DNA of 64,000 nt, from assembly GCA_023935145.1 (NCBI GenBank), contig CM043698.1, positions 73,485,501 to 73,549,500 of the forward strand, read 5' to 3'. The notes beneath the pieces are model-generated. The model saw nothing but the letters and a program-made list of their open reading frames with translations, was not told the origin of the DNA and searched no databases. Numbering within the stretch: the stretch's first letter is position 1; every line of letters begins with the position of its first letter. Shown piece after piece: positions 21,991 to 33,660 of the stretch. The position numbers were made by a program, and so were the translations under genes. This stretch comes from Bretschneidera sinensis (lineage: Eukaryota > Streptophyta > Magnoliopsida > Brassicales > Akaniaceae).

Positions 21991-23295
21991 TGATAAGTGC
22001 TTAAATATTCATATTTAAGCCCCTTGATTTACATGTGTTAAGCTCTTTGTCTATACATTTTAGTCTGTTTTACTCCATTTTGTGTGTTTCACATGTTTTT
22101 ATAGGTCTTGGAGAAAAATGAAGCAGTTTTGGCACTTAAGGGAAGAAACCTGGAAATCCTGGAGCAACTTCTGGTCAAAGTGCGATCGATTGCAGTACTG
22201 CATGCGATCGAGCGCACATGCGATCGTTCGCACACATGAAGGATCGAGTGCAAGACGCATGCGATCGAGTGCATATGTACGGGAGTGAACAGTAAACTGC
22301 AGAACCCTATTTTGGAAATAAAGGAGTTTTGTGTTTTAGGAAAGTTTAGGAACTCATGAGCCTTCTAAGACTACTCAAGCCCTATAAATACACCTGTAAA
22401 GCACACACGAATAATTGTTTCTTAGACTTCTTTTAATCACTTCTTCTATCTTTTACTTTTAGCTTGGAGAAGGAAACTGTGGAGGAGAATTGACGACTCT
22501 TCTCTCAGGTTTCTTCTTTCCTTTATTTTTATTATGTGTACTTAACTTTTAGTAAGGGCTTGGTTGAAGCCCTAATTATGTTTACTCAATAAATTTAGTA
22601 TTGGCGCCTTTGCGATATTTATGTTGTGTTGCTTAACTTTATTAATACCTGTTTGTATTTAAATTCTCCAAATGTATATGTCTGATCAATATGTGCATGT
22701 GGTATGGACTTGTTAGTTAGATCAATTTGGATGACCGAGTCCTGGGTCTATCATTAGTAACAAAAGATATCCACACCGGATTCTTGGGTTAATGAACATG
22801 GGAAACCGGGAGTAGATACCATGCCCTAGGTCCCGTGTGGTTGTCGATTTCCATAGATCCTATGCTCTCTTAAGGAACAACTCAGCATACACCATGTTGA
22901 ATCCCTTGAGAGAGAAAAGAGTTAGAGTAGATACAATGCCTAACTCGTTGCTTAGGGAGATCAATAGCTTAAAGAGTAGATACCATGCCCTTAGGTTGAC
23001 AAACATTAGGTATTTATGACACGAGTAAAGCATTGGCATACTGTGTTGTTGTGGTAGCATAATTAGTGGTGGATATCAAGTCCCTATGCCTTTATCCTTA
23101 TTATTTTATCTTTATCAAAATCAACTCTTTTATTATTTCTATTACATTGTGAATATAATTCTAAATCGAAATTCACCAATCCCTGTGGAGATGATCTTGC
23201 ATTCGCACACTATACTACTAAGTTGACCTTGTGCACTTGCAAGTAAAACAAGTACGGTTATTTTCTTAATTATTTAGGTAGATTAACGCACAACA
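21991..23295 (+). repeat. E1 3' LTR
   Basis: 1305 bp, TGATAAGTGC...GCACAACA, matching the 5' LTR at 4362-5682 apart from substitutions and a shorter CGATCG array (~18 bp missing near 22250). TATA-like box near 22380. Followed by target duplication GTGCA. Confidence 0.92.
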
Positions 23296-23388
23296 GTGCA
23301 CACCACCTGTGTCGCGGTGCACACCTGGACCTGATGCTAATGAAGCTTCATGCTTCCATCACGTTTAATCTTTGGACAAATACCAACA
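23296..23388 (-). repeat. Copia 3' LTR, remaining part, and PPT
   Basis: Completes the LTR begun at 3523: after GTGCA it continues with CACCTGGACCTGATGCTAAT and ends ATACCAACA, matching the end of the LTR at 36893-37798. The adjacent ATCTCTACCTTTTT (23389-23402) is the polypurine tract in reverse complement. Confidence 0.9.
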
Positions 23389-23486
23389 ATCTCTACCTTT
23401 TTCTAAGCGATTAAACCCGAACCCATTGTGCAGAAAACTGAGGATCCAAACTCAACTTGAGTCACCATATCAACCGACTCCAATCC

Positions 23487-24844
23487 TGATAAGAGTCATA
23501 AAATGCCTCTGAACAGTGGTTAATTGTTAGCATTTTAGGATTGATCTCGGTCTTTATTGTGATTTTATATGTTAATAACTCTAAAGTAATATTATTGGAC
23601 CACTGACTTTTTTCAGTGTAATTTTCAGGTACTTTAAGTTTAAAAGAGAAAAAGAAGCGATCGTTGCTTAAAAGACCAAGATCTCATACTTCTGGAAGGA
23701 CAAGATGGATTGCTGCCTGAATTGCAATTGAACGCACAAGCAGTGCGATCAAGCGCACATCCCACATCGAGCAAGGTACTCTGCAGCGCATACGCGATCG
23801 AGCGCACAAGTCGCGATCGAGCGCATTTGCAATCAATCGTACTCGGGCTGCGATCGAGCGCATTTGCGATCGATCGTACTCGGGCTGCGATCGAGCGCAC
23901 CCAGATAGTATCCCACATCGGCTAGATAACACATAGCACTCTGGGAGTTTGCTTATATAAAGACCCACTCTGCTCAGCTGAAATCATCAACCAATCGGAG
24001 CTCTTCTAAGATCATCTTCTAAGATCATTAGAGAGCGACTCTAGAGGGCCTTTAGGAGTAAATCCAGAGGGCCTTTAAGAGGAATCTGAAGTATAAAATT
24101 TGGAGGGCAAGCTGAGGATGATCGTTGAGAGGCCGGAGGCAACTCAAGGAGGCATGAGCTCTATGGCCAGCTAATCTCCAAGCAAGGCGAAGGGATGAAT
24201 CCCTAGGTGTAGTTGTTCTTATTTTCCTTTATTTGGTTCAGTTGTAGTTGGTATTATTTTTATCAAACATTGTTATGTTTTATTCTTTAATTTAATTTAG
24301 TAGATTATTTTCTTAGTTCGGTGATTGCATGCTTCCTTTCCATATAAGTTCAGTCATGCTTTTCTTATGTGTATCTGTTTGGATGTGATTGAGTCCGGTA
24401 GACCTCTTTTATAGATTTGTCCATTGCTGCGGTATTGTCGTTAGATATATCGTCGTCTTTTGATAATTTATAAGTTGGGTCGTGTGTGCTTAAAAGTAGA
24501 GAATAATTCATAACAATTACATTAGGATTTATAATTGCGCTTTAATTGAATATATGTCGATTGCCTGTTTGGGATGTGAAACTAGCAATCGAGATAAAAA
24601 CAACTGAATCAAGTTAGGATTAGAGCAATGAGCCTAGGGAGGATTTCCAGAACCTTTTCATTCTTAATTATATTTCCAACCCTATTTACATAATTATCCT
24701 TTTTCTCAAACAAACTCATATTCATTTGATCTTTTATCGTTTGTGTTAAGATTCACACCTTCCTTTGTAATTAACTTGTTTCCTTGTGGAATCGACACCC
24801 CAAAACTATACTACAACTACCGCGTTATGTTTTGGGCGTAATTA
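23487..24844 (+). repeat. Athila-type 5' LTR
   Basis: 1358 bp, starting TGATAAGAGTC and ending GGGCGTAATTA. TATA-like CTTATATAAAGACCC near 23951. CGATCG-rich array about 23720-23905, longer than in the 3' LTR. Confidence 0.9.
23813..23886 (+). repeat. 37-bp tandem unit doubled in the 5' LTR
   Basis: Units 23813-23849 and 23850-23886 both start GCGATCGAGCGCATTTGC and end ACTCGGGCT, with three differences between them. The 3' LTR has one such unit. This, plus an extra ~19-bp unit just before, accounts for the ~56-bp length difference between the two LTRs. Confidence 0.85.
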
Positions 24845-24849
24845 AATTT

Positions 24850-24867
24850 TGGTACCGTTGCCGGGGA
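24850..24867 (+). promoter_or_regulatory. Primer-binding site of the Athila-type element
   Basis: TGGTACCGTTGCCGGGGA, a few bases inside the 5' LTR. It closely matches the TGGCGCCGTTGCCGGGGA site (tRNA-Asp type) usual in Athila/Tat elements; the GCGCC core is altered to GTACC. Confidence 0.75.
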
Positions 24868-25046
24868 AACGCGTTTAAGTACAAAGAAGTTTGTCAACTT
24901 TTGACATAACAATAGAAGAATTGTAAATAATTTCTTTCAGCATTTTATTTGATATTTTGTGATCTTGCATGCCCAAATATAGGGACACTTTGGGTAGATT
25001 CGCCTGTAGGCCTGTGCTAGAGACATAAAGAACATTTTTAAACCAT

Positions 25047-26085
25047 TTGTTTGATAATCCATCTAATCCTGAGGAAATGAGCGAACACGAGGATCAACCT
25101 ACTAGGGCCCTTGAGGATTACCTCCACCCTACACGCACAACCACACCATCTTGCATCATGTTCCCAGCCAACATTCCCCAATTAGATCTTAGGACAGGGA
25201 TGATACAGTTACTCCCTACATTTTATGGCATGGAAAATGAGAACCTATATGTGCACATTAGGGAGTTTGAGGAAGTAGTCGCAACTTTCCATGATCAAGG
25301 TGCAACTGCTGACATTGTGCGACTTAAGTTCTTTCCTTTTGCTTTGAAGGATAGAGCTAAGAGTTGGCTATACTCACTTAGACCACGATCTATTGGGTCA
25401 TGGACTGAGATGACTCGGGCCTTCTTTAACAAGTACTTCCTTCAACATAAGACTAATGCGTTGAAAAGACAAATCTCCACCTTTGCACAAAAGGAAAATG
25501 AGACTTTATATCAATCTTGGGAGAAATTTAAAGAGCTATTGAGTATGTGCCCACACCATAGGTAAGAAAATTGGCGTTTAGTGAGCTATTTCTATGATGG
25601 TCTTACCTATAGAGAACGCTAATTTTTAGAGATGATGTGCAATAGGGAATTTCTGAAAAAAAGATCCCGATGAGGCTATTGAATACCTCAATGAGCTTGC
25701 TGAGAAAGCTCATACATGGACTGGACCTAGTGCTACTAAAAGCACGAATAGGTCACGACCTATAGGAAATCCCAGTGGTGGAGGGATATACCATCTTAGG
25801 GAAGAAGACAACCTGAAAGCTAAGGTTGAAATGCTCATTAGGGAATTAGAGGCATTGAAAATGAAGGGCTCAAAGCAAACATATGTGGCTAATCATGCCA
25901 AGTCTTTAGAGCCGTGTTTTGTGTGTGGTGGGGTATATCATCTCCTCCAAGAATGCCCCACATTTGCTGATATGAGAGGGCTGTATGAGGAACAATGTAA
26001 TGCCTTAGGCATGTACAAGAAGCCTTTTGCACCTTTCTCTAACACTTATAACCCGGGGTGGCGGAATCACCCCAACTTCAGTTGA
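25047..26085 (+). pseudogene. Athila-type Gag, interrupted by stops
   Basis: Structural protein that packages element RNA. Segments: 25047-25565 with MIQLLPTFYGMENENLYVHI, LKFFPFALKDRAKSWLYSLR and FFNKYFLQHKTNALKRQIS, the Retrotrans_gag pattern; the reading crosses a stop after CPHHR and resumes ENWRLVSYFYDGLTYRER. 25831-26085 has the zinc knuckle CFVCGGVYHLLQEC (CX2CX4HX4C) and NTYNPGWRNHPNFS, followed by a stop where Trp is usual. One frameshift lies near 25660. The NTYNPGWRNHPN motif is shared with E1/E2 Gag, showing the same lineage. Confidence 0.85.
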
Positions 26086-26103
26086 AAATATGAAAACCAG
26101 CAT

Positions 26104-27546
26104 GTGCAGCCCCCTAGATCATCCCTTGCACCTTATCATGCACCCTCATCCTCTAGGAAATCCTTAGAAGACACCTTACAGGCCTTTATAGAGGTACAAG
26201 GTAAGACAAGCCAAAGTTTTGAGGCATTATTTACACAGGTGATGGAAGAGAATAGAGAATCTATGAGCCAAGTGTCTAAGTTAATAAGCTCCTCAAGTAT
26301 GACTGAACGAGGTAAGTTCCCTTCCCAAACTCAGTCCACACCTCACGGTCAACATATGGCACAAGAAAACCTGAAAGATGTAACTGCCATTGTGACCCGA
26401 AGTGGTAAGTCACTACACATCCCACCAATGAATGTATCCGAGGATGTGGAAAATGGTCAAACTAGTAGTAATACTGAACTGACCAAAGACCTTGAAGTGA
26501 CCAAAAGTCCTGTTAAAACACCATACCCTCAATCCTTAAAGTCAAACAAGAAAAATCTGGACTTAAACAATGAAATCCTTGAGAACTTAAGGCAAGTAAA
26601 ACTCAATCTTCCTCTTTTGCATGTGATTAAACAAGTGCCTACCTATGCAAAAGCTCTCAAGGATTTATGCACAATTAAGAGGAGACACCATGTTAAGAAA
26701 ACTGCATTCCAAACTGAGCAAGTTAGTTCTTTAATTGAGGAAAGAATTCCCCCAAAATACAAGGATCCAGGCTGTCCTACCATTGCTTGCAGCATTGGAA
26801 ATCATGAGGTTGGACAAGCCTTACTAGATCTAGGAGCTAGTGTGAACCTGATGCCATTTTCCATTTATGTACAGCTAGGTTTAGGGGAAATCAAACCAAC
26901 CGGTGTGGTGTTACAGTTGGCTGACCGTTCAGTCAAAGTACCTCGGGGTGTGGTAGAGGATGTGTTGATTCAGATTGACAAATTTTATTATCTTGTTGAT
27001 TTCCTAATCCTTGACACAACTTCTGCTGTTGACACTAACTCGAAAATTCCTTTGATTTTGGGTAGACCTTTCCTTGCTACTGCAAATTCTCTGATTAATT
27101 GCAGGAATAGACTCATGAAGCTGTCTTTTGAAAACATGACCTTAGAAGTGAACATTTTCAATGTTGCAAAACAGCCCGAAGATGAGGATGAAAATCACCA
27201 GTTATATATGCTCGAGTCATTCATCGATGAGGGAGTTTCCATGGCTCATGATTTTGATCCTTTTAAGAATTTTCTTGTTAATTCTGAGATTGATTTATTT
27301 GATGATAAAACTGATGTAATCGATATTTGTGCTATTTTTGACAAATCTCAGGATTATGACACCCGCTCATGGCAACCAAGGTTCGAAGAGTTGCCTGAAA
27401 GAAGTGAAAAACAAACCCCCTCAAGTGTGGCAACACCTAAAGTTGACTTGAAGCCACTACCTAAGGGTTTAAAGCATGCATTTCTCGGTCCAGGTGATAT
27501 CTTTCCTGTTATTATTTCCTCTGAGTTATCTGAGACCCAAACATGA
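26104..27546 (+). pseudogene. Athila-type linker and aspartic protease, open frame of 480 aa
   Basis: N-terminal ~130 residues are a low-conservation Gag tail (KDVTAIVTRSGK marks its end in this lineage). About residues 205-350 are the retroviral-type aspartic protease: ALLDLGASVNLMPFSIY holds the catalytic Asp (DLGAS in place of DTGA), and IPLILGRPFLATANSLINC is its conserved C-terminal half. The protease cuts the polyprotein. The end, LKPLPKGLKHAFLGPGD followed by FPVIISSELS, is the pre-RT segment retained in E1/E2. A stop/frameshift at about 27540 separates it from RT. Confidence 0.85.
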
Positions 27547-28875
27547 GAAACTGATTCAGACCTTAATTGCACATAAATCAGCCTTAGGATGGAGCATGGC
27601 TGATTTGAAGGGAATTAGTCCCATGATCTGCTCCCATAAAATAAATTTGGGTGAAGGAACCAGTCCTCATATAGACCCTCAACGTAGACTTAACCCCACT
27701 ATGAAAGAAGTAGTGAAAATGAAGTACTGAAACTGTTAGATGCGGGTATTATATATTCCATAGCTAATAGTAAATGGGTAAGTCCTACACAATTCGTTCC
27801 CAAAAAGCCCAGAGTCACTGTGGTAATGAATGACCTAGGAGAGTTAGTCCCTACCAAACTTGTGACCGGGTGGCGTATGTGCATTGATTGCAGAAAATTA
27901 AATGCTGCCACCCGGAAAGACCATTTCCCACTCCCTTTTATTGATCAAATTCTTGAGCGTGTAGCTGGTCACCCTTTTTACTATTTTTTAGATGGTTATT
28001 CTGGCTATTATCATATAGAAATTGCATTAGAAGACAAGGATAAAACCACTTTTACTTGTCCCTTTGGCACTTATGCTTTTCGTAGAATGCCATTTGGATT
28101 TTGTAATGCCCCTGCCACTTTTCAACGTTGCATGATGAGTGTTTTTAGTGACATGGTTGAAAATTGCATGGAGGTTTTTATGGATGACCTGACTGTTTTT
28201 GGATCTTCATTTGATACATGCTTAATGAATTTGGAAAGAGTATTAATTCGATGTGAGGAAAAAGAATTGGTTTTAAACTGGGAAAAATGTCATTTCATGG
28301 TCCCATCCGGTATTGTCTTAGGGTATATTGTCTCTTCTAAAGGAATAGAGGTTGATCAATCTAAGATTGAATTAATCTCTAAATTGCCTACACCTAAGAC
28401 AATAAAGGATGTGAGATCTTTCCTTGGTCATGCTGGCTTTTATAGGAGGTTTATACAAAAATTTTCCAACATATCTAGACCATTATGTGCCCTCTTAGTT
28501 AAAGATGTCCCATTCGAGTGGACTCCAGCTTGCCAAGAGGCCTTTAAAATGCTGATTGGCAAGCTTACTTCAGCACCTATAATGCAGTCACCTGATTGGA
28601 ATTTACCCTTTGAAATCATGTGTGATGCTAGTGACTACGCTGTAGGTGCTGTTCTTGGACAGCGAAGAGAGGGAAAACCATTTTTAATTTACTATGCTAG
28701 TAAGACTTTAAATAGTGCTCAAATGAATTACTCCACAACTGAAAAAGAATCACTAGCTGTAGTATTTGCTTTTGATAAATTTCGTGCATATTTAATTGGT
28801 TCTCCTATCCTTATTTTTACAGATCATGCAGCCCTTAAGTACCTTCTACAAAGAAGGATGCTAAGGCACGCCTAA
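27540..28875 (+). pseudogene. Athila-type reverse transcriptase and RNase H start
   Basis: 27547-27730 reads the RT entry (LIAHKSALGWSMADLKGISP, CSHKINLGEG), then a stop. After a frame change, 27820-28875 (351 residues) contains WRMCIDCRKLNAATRKDHFP, PFYYFLDGYSGYYHI (first catalytic Asp), FGTYAFRRMPFGFCNAPATF, EVFMDDLTVFG (the -DD- active site), LGHAGFYRRFIQKFS, and RNase H FEIMCDASDYAVGAVLGQ, YSTTEKESLAVVFAFDKF and FTDHAALKYL. RT makes cDNA and RNase H removes template RNA. Motifs are intact; frame breaks at both ends disable the copy. Confidence 0.88.
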
Positions 28876-30341
28876 TCTGATGGATCCTACTCCTACAAGA
28901 ATTCGACATCACCATCAAAGACAAGAAAGGAGTAGAGAATGTAGTAGCTGACCATCTTTCAAGGCTCACATTTGAGGACACGTCTAATAACATACCGATC
29001 AAAGATGACTTTCCCGATGAGCATTTACTTGCTGTTATTGCCTTACCATGGTTTGCTCACATTGTGAATTACTTGGTTACAGGCAAGATACCTGTGGTTT
29101 GGAGCGCTCAAGACAAGAGGAAATTTTTATATGAGGTATGTAAGTTTTATTGGGATGACCCCTATCTTTTTAAGTACTGCCCGTACCAAATTCTAAGGCG
29201 TTGCATCCCTAATGAAGAGATTGCACGTGTCTTAGAATTTTTTCATTCCCTAGCTTGTGGAGGCCATTTTTCAATGAAAAAAACCGCTGCAAAAATTTTG
29301 CAATGTGGATTTTATTAGCCTACCTTATTTAAGGATACAAACACCTATTGTCGCTCATGTGAAAGGTGTCAAAAGTTAGGAGCTGTGTCTCGGCGAAATA
29401 TGATTCCCTTAAACCTCATTTTAATAATTGAAATCTTTGATTGTTGGGGCATCGATTTTATGGGACCCTTTCCTCCTTCTTTTGGATATCTATATATCAT
29501 TGTGGAAATAGACTATGTATCTAAGTGGGTAGAGGCAGCAGCTTGCCGAAGCAATGATAGTAGAACGGTACTTAAATTTCTTAAAGAAAATGTGTTATCT
29601 CGATTTGGTACACCACGTGCTATAATTAGTGATCAAGGTACACATTTTTGAAACCGTTCTTTTGAAGCTTTGATGCGAAAATACGGGGTGTTACATAAAA
29701 TTTCTACTGCTTATCATCCTCAGACTAGTGGGCAAGTAGAGCTTGCTAATAGGGAGATTAAACAAATTCTAGAAAAAACGGTTAACCCGGATCTCAAGGA
29801 TTAGTCTTTGAGACTAATTGATGCGCTTTGGGCCTACCATACAACTTTTAAAACTCCCTTAGGTATGTCACCTTATCGGCTTGTTTATGGAAATCCTTGC
29901 CACTTACCTGTAGAGCTCGAGCATCGAGCATATTGGGCAATCAAATCTTTTAATTTTGACATAGGAGAAGCAGGTAAGCTTTGAAAATATCAATTAACCG
30001 AGTTGGAGGAATTAAGAAATGATGCTTATGAGAGCTCTAGAATCTATAAGTCTAAAATGAAAATATTCCATGATAAAAATATTTTGAGAAAAATGTTTAA
30101 ACCTAATGATCGGGTGTTCTTATACGAATCTAGACTCCATAAGCATCCTGGAAAACTTTGGTCGAGGTGGACCAGCCCTTTTGTAGTGAAAACTGTTTTT
30201 GAAAATGGGGCGGTAGAAATTGAAGATACTAGGGATGGTCTAATTTTCAAAGTCAATGGTCAACGACTTAAGATCTCAGTCGATAAACAAGATTCAGAAG
30301 TGGAAGACATTCCGCTTATGGATCCGGTCTACGCATCTTGA
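28876..30341 (+). pseudogene. Athila-type RNase H end and integrase
   Basis: Frame-shifted continuation: EFDITIKDKKGVENVVADHL ends RNase H. 29064-29318 has the integrase zinc-binding HHCC region (FFHSLACGGHFSMKKTA; a stop where Trp would follow QCGFY; CRSCERCQKLG). 29385-29651 holds the core (WGIDFMGPFPPSFGY first Asp; ISDQGTHF second Asp, then a stop). About 29690-29800 has [18 protein letters not shown] (catalytic Glu). 30003-30341 gives the C-terminal part with KHPGKLWSRWTSPFVV and FKVNGQRLKIS. No chromodomain follows. Integrase inserts element cDNA; four or more stops rule out function. Confidence 0.87.
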
Positions 30342-31967
30342 CCACACAACACAGGTACGTATTTACTTTTATTTTTCTTTCTTTTGTTTTGTTTGTTTCG
30401 TTTTTATTTTATTTTATTATTGAGTTTATTTTAAATTTTTAGTGTGCTAACACACGGTGGTACACCGCAGTTGCTTTCTTTTTTTGTTTGCTCTTTGTTG
30501 TAGATCGGACTTTCAACAAGAAGTTGAGCATGAGGTTCAATTGGTCGTGCATGATTTTCAGCTCCACACACCTTTGGTTAAAAAGGGAGTTTCCTTAATT
30601 TTTTATTTTACATTGAGGACAATGTTTATCTTCAGTTGGGGGTGGAGGAAACACATTTCTTATTGCATACCATACCATTGAACTGTTGAACTGCTTGGTG
30701 TCATTTTTGTTTATTTTTAGTATGTTTAGTGTTAGCCTTAGAGTCAATTTACATGTCAATGATATAAACTTAATTGAGATAGCATATAGCATTCAGAAGT
30801 AGTTAAATCTTGCTTCGGTTTGAAATTAATTTAAGTATCAATCTTGATCTGGTTTGAGACTCTAGTTTGTGGTAAGATTGTATGATTAGTCTTAGACATT
30901 TAGAAAAGTTTTATGTGTGATTATTTTGTGAATATTTTTGTGGTATCGACAAGCTCTAGAACTTACTTGATAACCACTTGAGGCGAATTCCTAGAATGCA
31001 CATTACTTAGGATATGATATAGGTCATTTTTGAACCGTTTGAGACTTTCAACTCTACCATTGCTATATTTATCATTAGTCACCTATTTGAGCCTTTTTCT
31101 TGAAAAAGAATTTGAGCATTGTTTCTTTCAATAGCCAATTTACTTACCTTTATGAGCCTAAAAATATTTTATCTTTACTTTTCTTTTAAAAGAACTTAGT
31201 TATACACATGTTGTGAGAAGCACTTAAAAGGAGTAAAGGGTGGAAATATGAAAAAATATCACTACTGCAACCCAAGTACATTAAAGGAGATAAGTTGGGG
31301 GTTGTGAAAAAGAAAAGAAAAAAAAAAGTGAATTATGGAAAAGAAAGAAGAATAGAAAAAGAAAAGTGGTGATTTATTGAGAGATATACTCTTATAAAAA
31401 AATGTTGAAAGAGTTGGGTGTTGAAGTAAAGTTATCCAGTGCTTAAAGAGTTGTGTTCAAAACTAAGAGAATAAGTTCTGTTACTTGTTGAATAATTCCT
31501 GTTCCTTCTTAACCTTTACCTTAGCCTAACGTTACAAGCTTATTAAAGACCTATTGATCCAATGTAGTGTGACTTTTCTACAATAGTGGAGAGTGGTTTG
31601 AAATGTAAGCATATGGAGCTTGTTTTTGTGATTGAAGTCACACTATTTATTATGTTTTTAGAGACCAAGATTTGTATTCATGAATGTTATGCATAAAATC
31701 ATCCGGATGTTTGGATTAATGGATTGTGGTAAGATGAATGTTAAGAGTCAATAACGATTTTAAGATTGATGTTTGAATTACTTTTGGATTTGGGTGAAAT
31801 TTAATGATTCTTTGTGCCGTGTGTTATATGCAAATTTTGAGAAAAAATGTGAATTACTCTTGGTTAACACTAATATTGTTTTTCATTTACTTTGATTCCC
31901 ACCTTAGAATTCATCTCTTAGTTTCGTTTGAATTGCTAGGGACTAGCAATAAGCTAGTTGGAGGTTG
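30342..31967 (+). other. Athila-type 3' region, no env-like gene seen
   Basis: Athila elements often carry an env-like ORF here; I find none of useful length. Landmarks are TTGGGGGTGGAGGAA near 30637 and GGGACTAGCAATAAGCTAG near 31940, just before the polypurine-like TTGGAGGTTG at the 3' LTR. Confidence 0.65.
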
Positions 31968-33269
31968 TGATGAGAGTCATAAAATGCCTCTCAATAGTGG
32001 TTAATTGTTAGAATTTTAGGATTGATCTCGGCCTTTATTGTGCTTTTATATGTTAATAACTCTAAAGTAATATTATTGGACCACTGACTTATTTCAGTGT
32101 AATTTTCAGGCACTTTAAGTTTAAAAGAGAAAAAGAAATGATCGTTGCTTAAAAGACCAAGATCTCATGCTTCTGGAAGGACAAGATGGACTGCTGCCTA
32201 AATTGCGATCGAGCGCACAAGCAGCGCGATGGAGTGCACATCCCATATTGAGCAAGGTACTCTGCAGTGTATACGCGATCGAGCGCATTTGCGATCGATC
32301 ACACTCGGGCTGCGATCGAGCGCACCCGGACAGTATCCCACATCGGCTAGATAACACATAGCATTCCGGGAGTTTTCCTATATAAAGACCCACTCTGCTC
32401 AGCTAAAATCATCAACTGATCGGAGCTCTTCTAAGATCATCTTCTGAGATCATTAGAGAGTGACTCTAGAGGGCCTTTAGGAGTAAATCCAGAGGGCCTT
32501 TAAGAGGAATCCGAAGTATAAAATTTGGAGGGCAAGCTGAGGATGATCGTTGAGAGGCCGGAGGCAACTCAAAGAGGCATGAGCTCTATAGCCAGCTAAT
32601 CTCCAAGCAAGGCGAAGGGATGAATCCCTAGGTGTAGTTGTTCTTATTTTCCTTTATTTGGTTCAGTTGTAGTTGGTATTATTTTTATCAAACATTGTTA
32701 TGTTTTATTCTTTAATTTAATTTAGTAGATTATTTTATTAGTCCGGTGATTGCATGCTTCCTTTCCATATAAGTTCAGTCATGCTTTTCTTATGTGTATC
32801 TGTTTGGATGTGATTGAGTCTGGTAGATCTCTTTTATAGATTTGTCCATTGCTGCAGTATTGTCGTTAGATATATCGTCGTCTTTTGATAATTTATAAGT
32901 TGGGTCGTGTGTGCTTAAAAGTAGAGAATAATTCATAACAATTACATTAGGATTTATAATTGTGCTTTAATTGAATATATGTTGATTGCCTGTTTGGGAT
33001 GTGAAACCAGCAATCGAGATAAAAATAACTGAATCAAGTTAGGATTAGAGCAACGAGCCTAGGGAGGATTTTCGGAACCTTGTCATTCTTAATTATATTT
33101 CCAACCCTATTTATATAATTACTATTTTTCTCAAACAAGCTCAGATTCATTTGATCTTTTATCGTTTGTGTTAAGATTCACACCTTCCTTTGTAATTAAC
33201 TTGTTTCCCTGTGGAATCGACACCCCAAAACTATACTACAACTACCGTGTTATGTTTTGGACGTAATCA
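31968..33269 (+). repeat. Athila-type 3' LTR
   Basis: 1302 bp, starting TGATGAGAGTC and ending GGACGTAATCA. Lacks the second 37-bp unit of the 5' LTR. CGATCG-rich array at about 32200-32330; TATA-like box near 32380. Followed by AATCC. Confidence 0.9.
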
Positions 33270-33660
33270 AATCCTAAGAAATCCAAGGCAATGATTAAAC
33301 TTTCTTAGAAGTAGAACTTTAGTACCTAAATCTGCAGGATTTTCTTCTGTTGCGACTTTGTCCACATGAATGCATCCTTCCGTAACATTTTTTCGAATAA
33401 AATGATTCCGAAAATCCATATGCTTAGTCCTCTCATGGAACACCGGATTCCTACACAAGTGCCATGCACATTGGCTAACCGAAGACACCACCACCTGCTC
33501 TTTTAGGACCTTCCACTCGTCCAACAATCCTTTGCACCACATAGCCTCCTTTATGGCTTCCGTAGCCGCTATGTACTCTACCCCGGTTATTGAGAGTGCT
33601 ACCATCGGCTGCCACTGAGCCTTCCAATACCTCAGCAACCACTTCATCCCAAGCTAAAGC
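33270..33660 (-). pseudogene. Copia RNase H with ~190-bp internal deletion
   Basis: Reads KWLLRYWKAQWQPMVALSIT, EYIAATEAIKEAMWCKGLL, RTKHMDFRNHFI and VATEENPADLGTK. Compared with the plus-strand copy (10652-11227), the stretch between LLRY and KAQ is gone (about 64 residues), removing the first RNase H catalytic Asp (YADSDY). The following frame stays open, so the deletion is in phase. The Athila-type element begins right after the end of this domain, near LLRI. Confidence 0.85.

Larger units (their letters stand above)
4362..23295 (+). mobile_element. E1: mosaic LTR retrotransposon without RT
   Basis: Bounded by plus-strand LTRs 4362-5682 and 21991-23295, each starting TGATAAGTGC and ending GCACAACA. 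The outer junctions carry a perfect 5-bp duplication, GTGCA (4357-4361 and 23296-23300), so the two LTRs inserted together as one unit. The inside is not a standard retrotransposon: an inverted LTR, a 5'-truncated related LTR, a Copia fragment, LINE and TRIM relics, another Copia 5' end, an inverted relative (E2), and finally E1's own Gag-fusion ORF (19834-20706) and 3' region. No reverse transcriptase, RNase H or integrase of its own is present. Some inner pieces may have entered after integration, others by template switching or rearrangement; the sequence alone does not say which. Confidence 0.8.
23487..33269 (+). mobile_element. Ty3/Gypsy element, Athila type, full-length but inactive
   Basis: 9.8 kb with LTRs 23487-24844 and 31968-33269 and a perfect AATCC target duplication (23482-23486, 33270-33274). 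Order: PBS, gag, protease, RT, RNase H, integrase, then 1.6 kb without a gene. RT before integrase defines Gypsy. The absence of a chromodomain, the integrase C-terminal FKVNGQRLK motif and the PBS type point to the Athila/Tat side of the family. Several stops and frameshifts interrupt gag-pol. It lies just past the RNase H end of the minus-strand Copia. Confidence 0.92.

Noticed and set aside
23720..23905. CRISPR-like appearance of regularly repeated CGATCG units
   Set aside because: Units are degenerate, spacers are not unique sequences of constant length, and the array sits inside a plant LTR.
30342..31967. Possible env-like gene in the Athila-type element
   Set aside because: No ORF of useful length, signal peptide or transmembrane pattern is present in the region.
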